The translations under genes and the position numbers were made by a program. Under the pieces are notes generated by a model, which was given only the letters and a program-made list of their open reading frames with translations, ran no database searches and had not been told where the DNA came from. A stretch of 64,000 bases of DNA from Epiperipatus broadwayi (taxonomy: Eukaryota > Onychophora > Udeonychophora > Euonychophora > Peripatidae): positions 4,791,739 through 4,855,738 of the forward strand of contig JAQFVV010000042.1 in the NCBI GenBank assembly GCA_028023455.1, in the 5' to 3' direction. This document shows, piece by piece, positions 57,600-64,000 of this stretch (the stretch's first letter is position 1; the number at the start of each line of letters is the position of its first letter).

Positions 57600-58150
57600 T
57601 AGATGAAATCTTTTAACGTACTTCTTTAACATATCTTAAATTGTTTATTAATTTTTTAATTTTTGAATGTTAACAATATTTATATATTCCATTAATGTTC
57701 TAATTTTTAAAAACTGATTGAAATAATATTTTTTCTTCTAATTTTTGAATTTTAAACTTTATGTCTGTATATATTTAACTTTTAAACTTTTTTTTTCTAA
57801 ATATAGATAGAAAAGTGCGTGCAAAAACATTTATATTTAAAGGAAGCTAGACAATAATTTCTCGTCTTTTAAAACTTAATATTATGTATTTACATGATGT
57901 GAAATTAGATATTTAGAATAAATTTAAACGCAAATTAGCATTCTTCATATATTAATTGCTTGGTAAAAGTCACAGAGTATATCTCTAATGTTGACATGAC
58001 TACTATACAATGAGGCATAATTATAAGAAACTTTTATTGAGGGTTAAGGGGGGAAATATTCGGCGAGAGGGGGGGTAAAAGCCATTGATAATCAGAGGTC
58101 ATTGATTAGATTTGACAAATGTTTTTAAAATGTTATCCAAAATATATATA
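57600..58150. other. AT-rich DNA without recognised features
   Basis: A short G-rich spot at about 58,045-58,076; otherwise nothing recognised. Confidence 0.45.
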
Positions 58151-58154
58151 CCTT

Positions 58155-58565
58155 ACATATAGGGGATTCGAACTCAGACTTTCAAGCAGCCTTCAACTAT
58201 TCACACTATCTCATACACATGATCACACACATGTAGAAAAGATAAATAATCACCAATATACGTATGGCATTCTATCATCAAATTTTTAATGGGATCGACG
58301 GTCGACGAGTTGGCGGTTGGATAAGATTGAAGCCTGTCCATTAAAGTATAAAGATTTGCTATCTTAATACAAACTGAGCACCTATTATATGTGTGTGTGG
58401 GAGATGATAATCTGGTCCAACTGATGAGTGCTGGTTCAGCACCAAATACTAATATTGGTGATTATTTATCTTTTCTACATGTGTGTGGTCTTGTGTATCA
58501 GTAGTATGAGATAGTGTGGATAGTTAAAGGATGCTTGAAAGTCTGAGTTAAAATTCCCTATATTT
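58155..58565. mobile_element. Family B foldback element
   Basis: Left arm (58,155-58,265) and right arm (58,445-58,565) are inverted copies ('ggattcgaactcagactttcaagcag' type sequence against 'ttgaaagtctgagttaaaattcc'). Between them is 'aatgggatcgacggtcgacgag' and the 'aagcctgtccattaaa' block shared with the 32.4-kb copy. The right arm has a hammerhead-like fold; the left arm has lost the corresponding core. Confidence 0.7.
58406..58466 (+). ncRNA. Hammerhead-like motif, family B copy at 58 kb (core mutated)
   Basis: Outer stem I GATAATC (58,406-58,412) pairs with GATTATT (58,460-58,466), inner stem I CCAA/TTGG, core CTGATGA 58,421-58,427, stem II TGCTG/CAGCA. The second core block reads CAAA instead of GAAA, replacing the invariant G12, so it is probably inactive, though the fold is otherwise the clearest of family B. 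Confidence 0.6.
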
Positions 58566-61500
58566 ACAATTATATACCTGACATGTTATTTTTTCACTTT
58601 ATAAAATGACTGTAAATTGAAGACGAGTTTTCAAAGCTCACGATGAAAGTTACGTTCTCTTGATCTCGCCGAAATAAGTCTCCGTACGGGAAAACTTTTC
58701 AAATTTATTATGAACAAAATTTGGTGAGCAAGTAAACAAAAAACATGCCTAATTTTATTTTATAACACGCACACACACACATATATATAACTATTCACGG
58801 AATTATTCGTAGAACTTTTAGCTTGCACAAAAATCTTGATCATATTTTTCATATTTTGGAAGATGCAATTCCTCGCTTAAGGTATACTGTTAAAAAAAAA
58901 TAAATGCAGGATTTTAATTCCCTAATATCTATTTTCCAAAAATAAATTAGTACAATATGGAAAATTTGCTACTAACATATTATTAATAAATTATAAAAAA
59001 CAAAAACGGAATTTTTTATTATTGGATCACTAATCCCACTCCAACCAGCAAGAAAGTATACTTCCATTCAGCGCCGTCGCGTCGGTAAGAGGTGACTTTG
59101 CACAAGATACATTTTAGCGCCCTTCCCTTCCCCATCCCATGAAATAAAACTTATAGATTAAAACAAAACAAATTCTATAAAATTTTATTTAAAAAAATTT
59201 TTTTTTTTGCATTTTCGCAAGAAAAGCTTGGAAATCTTTCATTCATTTATTTCTATAAAATAAAAGCAGAGATTAAAACACATAAACTAAAATAAAACAA
59301 ATTAATGTTTAAAAAAAAATTTTGAAATGATAATTAAATAATATCTTAAAACAAAAATGTTTATTTAGTAATCCAAGTGGAAATTTATTGAATTTGAAAT
59401 TCTTGTTTTTTTCTTTCAAAAGTTTTTATATTTTTTAGACAATTCTGCAAAACTGCTAATAGAGATATGACATATCTGCAAATAAGATAATTTTTCTTAA
59501 TTATCTAAATGTTTTTAATCCTATGTGAAAGAATCCTCCTCCTACACACGCCTATAAAATCATTGCACCCTCTTTTACTTAAGCCGTCTATAAGTAATTC
59601 TATTTCTAGTTTACCTACCTGTTTACTAAAAATATTATCTACAACCAGGATATGATTCTCTGGGATATGATGTCCCATGACACCTTCCACTATTTAGCCT
59701 CTAAAGTCTGGTCTAGCAACTCTGTCCTCCATCGCAAGGAAAAAAGAGAATCCGTTTTTTAAATTTCTTTTATAATGGTTTGTCTCCATTATCTTTTCTT
59801 GAGTACATTAGTTATAATAAACATGGTGTAACTTTTAGACTTCTTTCCAATGTTTAGATCACCTTTAACTGGCATATTTAGTAAGTTATTAAACATAGTT
59901 ATTGTTTATTTGAAAACTCATTCATAATCTATCATGCAGAAACTTATTTATGTTTTCTATTAAGAAAGTTTCATTCCTTTGATAATAAAATATTATATTA
60001 TTTAAATTTTACATGTGTGTTATTTCACTATTAATAATTATACTTTTATCATAGCATACTGATATTTTAAATTTTCATACTTAATTCAATAAATTTTTAA
60101 AAGCACTTACACTTTATTTTAATGTCAGATTATGTTAAATAACTAAAAATAAATCAAATTTGCCATTATTCCACTAGATAACAAATGTTTTAGGCACTTC
60201 TCCAATAGAGCAACTTTTAAAAGAGCTTTCAAATGATGTTATATAGTTATTACATTCAACAGTGTCATTAAAATATCAATATTATTAATTTTGTTAAGAA
60301 TTAAATATTTTGGCACATAGCTTTTTAAAAAATTATGTTGTGTTTTTATTAAGACTGTCTTATTTGAATTTGAGCTGTCATGTAGCTAAACTAAGTGGTA
60401 AACTCATAATGAAAAAACAATTTTTGAACATATTTGGTAATATTATGGATCAATGATGAGTTTTTAGATAGGCAACAAATCCCACTAGTCCAAATCTAAA
60501 AAAATATACACATTAGTAAAACATGTAAAAGAAGATAAGATTCATATTAAAAAATAAAATTAAATTGAGACAGCATCAGAATCAATCCCAGAATCCTATA
60601 TTCCAGTCACGTGTTCTGTTATCACTACTCTAGACTAGATAACCTATGCAGGTACTTTTGAAATATAACTGATAAAAGTAATTATCTACTATATGATTAC
60701 TGCAGATTTGCTGTAATTATTATAATATTATTTAAATATTTATTTTTAAATAAATGATCAATACTAATGTGTCATTTTAAAAATATAAATTTGGATATTT
60801 TAAATATTTGGAAATCTAAAGATTTCATTTACATATAATTTTTTTATTGTTAAGACAAAATGGCACCCTTCTGGTTGGTTTAGTGCAATAGTAGACTATA
60901 TAATGTTTAGTATATTTCAAACAATTGTCACAAGACTATGTAAAAAAGTAATCATCTTATATTTAAATAAAAAATATTTGTAATCAGAATGTGTTTCTAA
61001 TAATGGAGGGATTCAGAAATCTAAACATTTACTTATTAATTTTATTAATTATCATGGCAAATTGATACCCTGATTGGCAAAAGATCTTTGTGCCCCAAAT
61101 AATCTGCACACTCGTACATATTTATTAATATATACCTAAAAATATTGGTGAACAATGTCAGTAAAAACAGTATTAAATAATTCATTTATAAATCTATGCT
61201 GTACTAATCTCCAACTTATCAAATTATAAAACAGTTTTTTTATTATCAAGCAGACAGGAATTTGTTTGTTTAAAAGTGAATTCCATCATTTTCAGTATTT
61301 TTTTTCATCACCATACATTTTTTTCTCCAAAGTATAATACTTTTTTTTTGTTGATAATTCATATTCTATTCTGTAATATATCACCTGAGCATATTTAAAC
61401 ACATTTCATATATATTAAAGTATTCTTACTATATGCTTATTTGAAGTCTCCATAGGGACTCATCTGTAATCAGTCACTACTTGCAATCTTCATTCATTCC

Positions 61501-64000
61501 TTTCCATCTTATTCTTTTATCAAATGCTATGAAGTATGTTACATTTTGGGGATATTTTTTCATCAAAAATAAAAAAAAAGTTTGAATGAGATTATCATCA
61601 AAAATATATAGACTCATTTTATAGTCTTTTCTCACTTTTATCTGTTTATTGTATTTGTTTATTTTTAATGAGACACTAATCTTAAAAACAACAATCTACT
61701 TAAACCACTAAACATCACATGATCACCATTATGGAGAGTTTGTCACTGTTTTTAATAATCTGTTTATCTAATAATTATAATATATACTATAAAATTAGTA
61801 AGATTTTATTATTCTTCATTAACAAAAATAATAAATAGATAAACTCTCATTCTTTCTGTGTGTATGCATGCTATTTTTGACATTTTGTATTCAGTATAAT
61901 TACCAAATAACAATATATCTTTCTTCACAACAAACACTTCCTAAATTTGCATCAACAATCTTTTCTTATTCTCCATCTCATTGGTCATCTTCTTTCTGAT
62001 ATTCTAGCACTCTAGATTTAGGTTCAATTTTTTTAATCTTTAGCAAAAAGTCAAATCAATAGCACTGATGTTTCAAACTTTTTATCTGTAATATATTTTT
62101 CTTTACACAAGGCTCTCCGCACATCTTTCAGCTATGATTTAATAAAGCAATCAAACGTCGAGTCTCTTTTAAACTCAAACTCTGAAACCCCTCCTAAGAT
62201 TCCCACACATTAAAATAGGGATGTATAACACTTCTGGTCCTATTCTTAACCATTGTTTTAACTTTTTTGATTCCATCATTGACTTTCTTTCCTGTTGAGA
62301 CTTTTATTCATTGTTTGAATGATTGCATTTTATTATTTTTATTAATGTAGCCTTCTTTACACCTATATAAATGCAATTTCTCAACTCTACTTTGTACACT
62401 TTTTAGCAAAACCCTTTTATTGTACATATTGTATCAGTCGTTTTTGTCTGTTCATATAACAAGATCTAGCATCTAGGCAAAAGTACCTCGAGTCCAATCA
62501 TGTGCAAGATACATAAGTCATGAACACTCATGAACTCTGCCCTATTTTCCAGATCTACCAACTTATGACCAACAATCCTGATGATACCGATCTAATTTAT
62601 CTCTCTCCGCTGGCATCGCAAAGCGGAGACACAAAAAGACTCTAATTTGAAATTATATAATGAAATATTTTAGCATCAAAATATGTACAATAAAAGGATT
62701 TTGTTAAAAAGTGTTCAAAGTTGAGTGGATGAATTGCATTTATATAAGATATTACAGCAAAATAAAGGAAGCGGTGAATTTGGTAATATTTCTTTACACC
62801 TACTAAAACACCTATACAGTAGTTTACATTAGTTCATCATATGTATTTCTTACAATCAAGCCTTTTCAATTGAAAATTTTAATCTCTTCAATTAAAAATA
62901 GCACATCTCTACTCAATTCATTTACTCAGACTCTTGTTAATTTTAAGTCATTTTCATTGTTTTAAGCAATTAAATAACTACATCTTACTTTATTCCTTAA
63001 TTAATCTAAAGTGAATTCTTCTTTCTTTGTCCACAAGATATTTCCCAATGTCAGTCTCTGTATTCCTCAATCTGAATAGCTTTGCATTTTGATAGAATCT
63101 CTTTTCCCAAAATTCTTCATATCTTATTTCTTTTAGATTACAGTTTTTTCATTAAGAATTATACTATGGATGTAAACTTGGGCAGGAAATTTTTTTTGTT
63201 ATTCTCAGCAACACTCATTATATTCTCTAATTTTATTTATAGCATGAACAGTCTCTTTAAATAGTTCCAAACTTATCTGCCATTTTTTTTTTGCACATCT
63301 ATAAAAATAATAATAATAAAGCTTTTATTTTCATGTCTTTCCAAAAAAGATATCAACTGAATCAGATTTATGTTTTCCTTTCTTCACACTATAATACATG
63401 AAGATCTACAGGCTTTCATGGTGAATTCTGCTTGTAATCTTGTCATGCATGTCATTTTACATATAATTTTTAAAAAAAATCAAGTGACTATAAATTGAAC
63501 ACTAGTTTCAAAAGTTTATGCTTGAGGCCATATATCCTTGTCCATTCTCTCTTCCTGGTTAATACAAGTTTGTATAAATATCTTAATTCTGTGTAAAAAA
63601 TACCTATCAATTTTACAATAAAAAAAATATAAATAGCAAATGACTAGGAATGAGCGAAATTTTATTTTATAGTAGATAACACACACATACATATATAAAC
63701 AAAACTAAGTTATATATAACAAATGTTTATATGTCAAACATTAAATTGAATGATAGCACTGTAAATATTATTTTTTTCACTATCAAATAAATATGCTCCA
63801 AATCAGAATTTTAAATATATATATATATTTATCATAACCTGAAACAATATATTAAAAAATTTGATGTAATTATTTTTCATTTCTTTTTTAAGCTTCCCAA
63901 ATTCCAAGTAATTTTGGAAATATTTTTTATATATAGCTGAAGGAAACAAACCATTAAATCAGGGCACAGTCTTGATGCAAAATTAATTAAAAATTTTGAT
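58566..64000. other. AT-rich DNA; no gene recognised
   Basis: A less AT-rich block at 58,620-58,700 and 59,035-59,140 contains several CpG dinucleotides but no motif. A minimal family A scar lies at 61,700-61,746 (tail 'aaaccactaaacatcacatg' joined to 'atggagagttt'). A perfect 8-bp hairpin (TCTCCGCT/AGCGGAGA, 62,604-62,629) is present. A 61-codon minus-strand frame at 59,505-59,690 has no recognisable domain. Confidence 0.45.
61700..61746 (-). mobile_element. Family A scar copy (~47 bp)
   Basis: The family tail ('aaaccactaaacatcacatgatcacc' type sequence) is joined directly to the 'atggagagtttgtc' end, with everything between deleted. Similar in kind to the 74-bp copy at 51,268, but no clear target duplication was found. 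Confidence 0.6.

Noticed and set aside
58620-59140. CpG-containing block as a promoter or exon
   Set aside because: No open frame with recognisable residues, no splice pair or core promoter pattern that I could support.
62604-62629. Hairpin as transcription terminator
   Set aside because: A lone 8-bp hairpin in animal intergenic DNA has no such meaning; no gene lies beside it.
62970-63600. Possible further RTE copy on the minus strand ('gtcagtctctgtattcctc')
   Set aside because: Only a short similarity to the 52.77-kb copy; no motif could be followed.

Overview
The window is non-coding metazoan DNA, roughly three-quarters A+T by eye. No intact host gene, rRNA or functional tRNA gene is visible, and open reading frames longer than about 120 codons are almost absent. 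The repeat content identifies it as an animal genome: RTE/jockey-like LINE remnants with GATGAT-type 3' tails, Penelope-like element (PLE) remnants with a GIY-YIG endonuclease, a class II tRNA-derived SINE, three hAT-type MITEs with perfect 8-bp target duplications, and a short (CCCTAA)3 tract. A non-arthropod invertebrate (for example a cnidarian, mollusc or flatworm) fits best, but the species cannot be fixed from this sequence.

Layout. 1-9 kb: a first hammerhead-bearing repeat (459-657), foldback elements at 1.75-2.11, 6.85-7.8 and 8.33-8.70 kb, a SINE pair at 4.0-4.2 kb, and hAT MITEs at 4.93 and 7.14 kb. 9-26 kb: mostly structureless AT-rich DNA carrying a lone hammerhead-like motif (10.9 kb), RTE tails (12, 16.2 and 20.5 kb) and two decayed reverse-transcriptase copies on the minus strand (20.9-22.6 and 23.8-25.35 kb). 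29.4-29.66 kb: a long ordered trinucleotide array. 30.6-33.5 kb: a dense nest of two hammerhead-bearing foldback families. 34.5-37.4 kb: a plus-strand LINE pseudogene. 37.6-44.5 kb: two copies of a ~2 kb repeat, one carrying a later insertion with target duplication. 44.5-51.3 kb: PLE territory, with a foldback plus GIY-YIG remnant, a foldback element of about 1.1 kb, a tandem 165-bp duplication and a head-to-head pair of PLE copies. 52.4-53.7 kb: an RTE-like reverse-transcriptase remnant. 53.9-54.8 kb: two adjacent palindromes. 55.0 kb: a third hAT MITE. 57.1-58.6 kb: more hammerhead-bearing repeats. 58.6-64 kb: nothing recognised.

The most notable observation is a set of non-autonomous elements that share one architecture: a long near-perfect inverted repeat (or partial inverted copies), a short unique tail on one side only, and target duplications of 11-15 bp. 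In three sequence-unrelated families (called A, B and C here) the repeat contains a type I hammerhead ribozyme fold with the conserved CTGANGA and GAAA core blocks, a very short stem III and a cleavage triplet. Copies differ by compensatory changes in stems I and II. In family C both arms carry the ribozyme, so transcripts of either strand would contain one. This is consistent with PLE-dependent retrozyme-like elements, and PLE coding remnants lie in the same window. All ribozyme calls were made by eye from base pairing; none has been tested.
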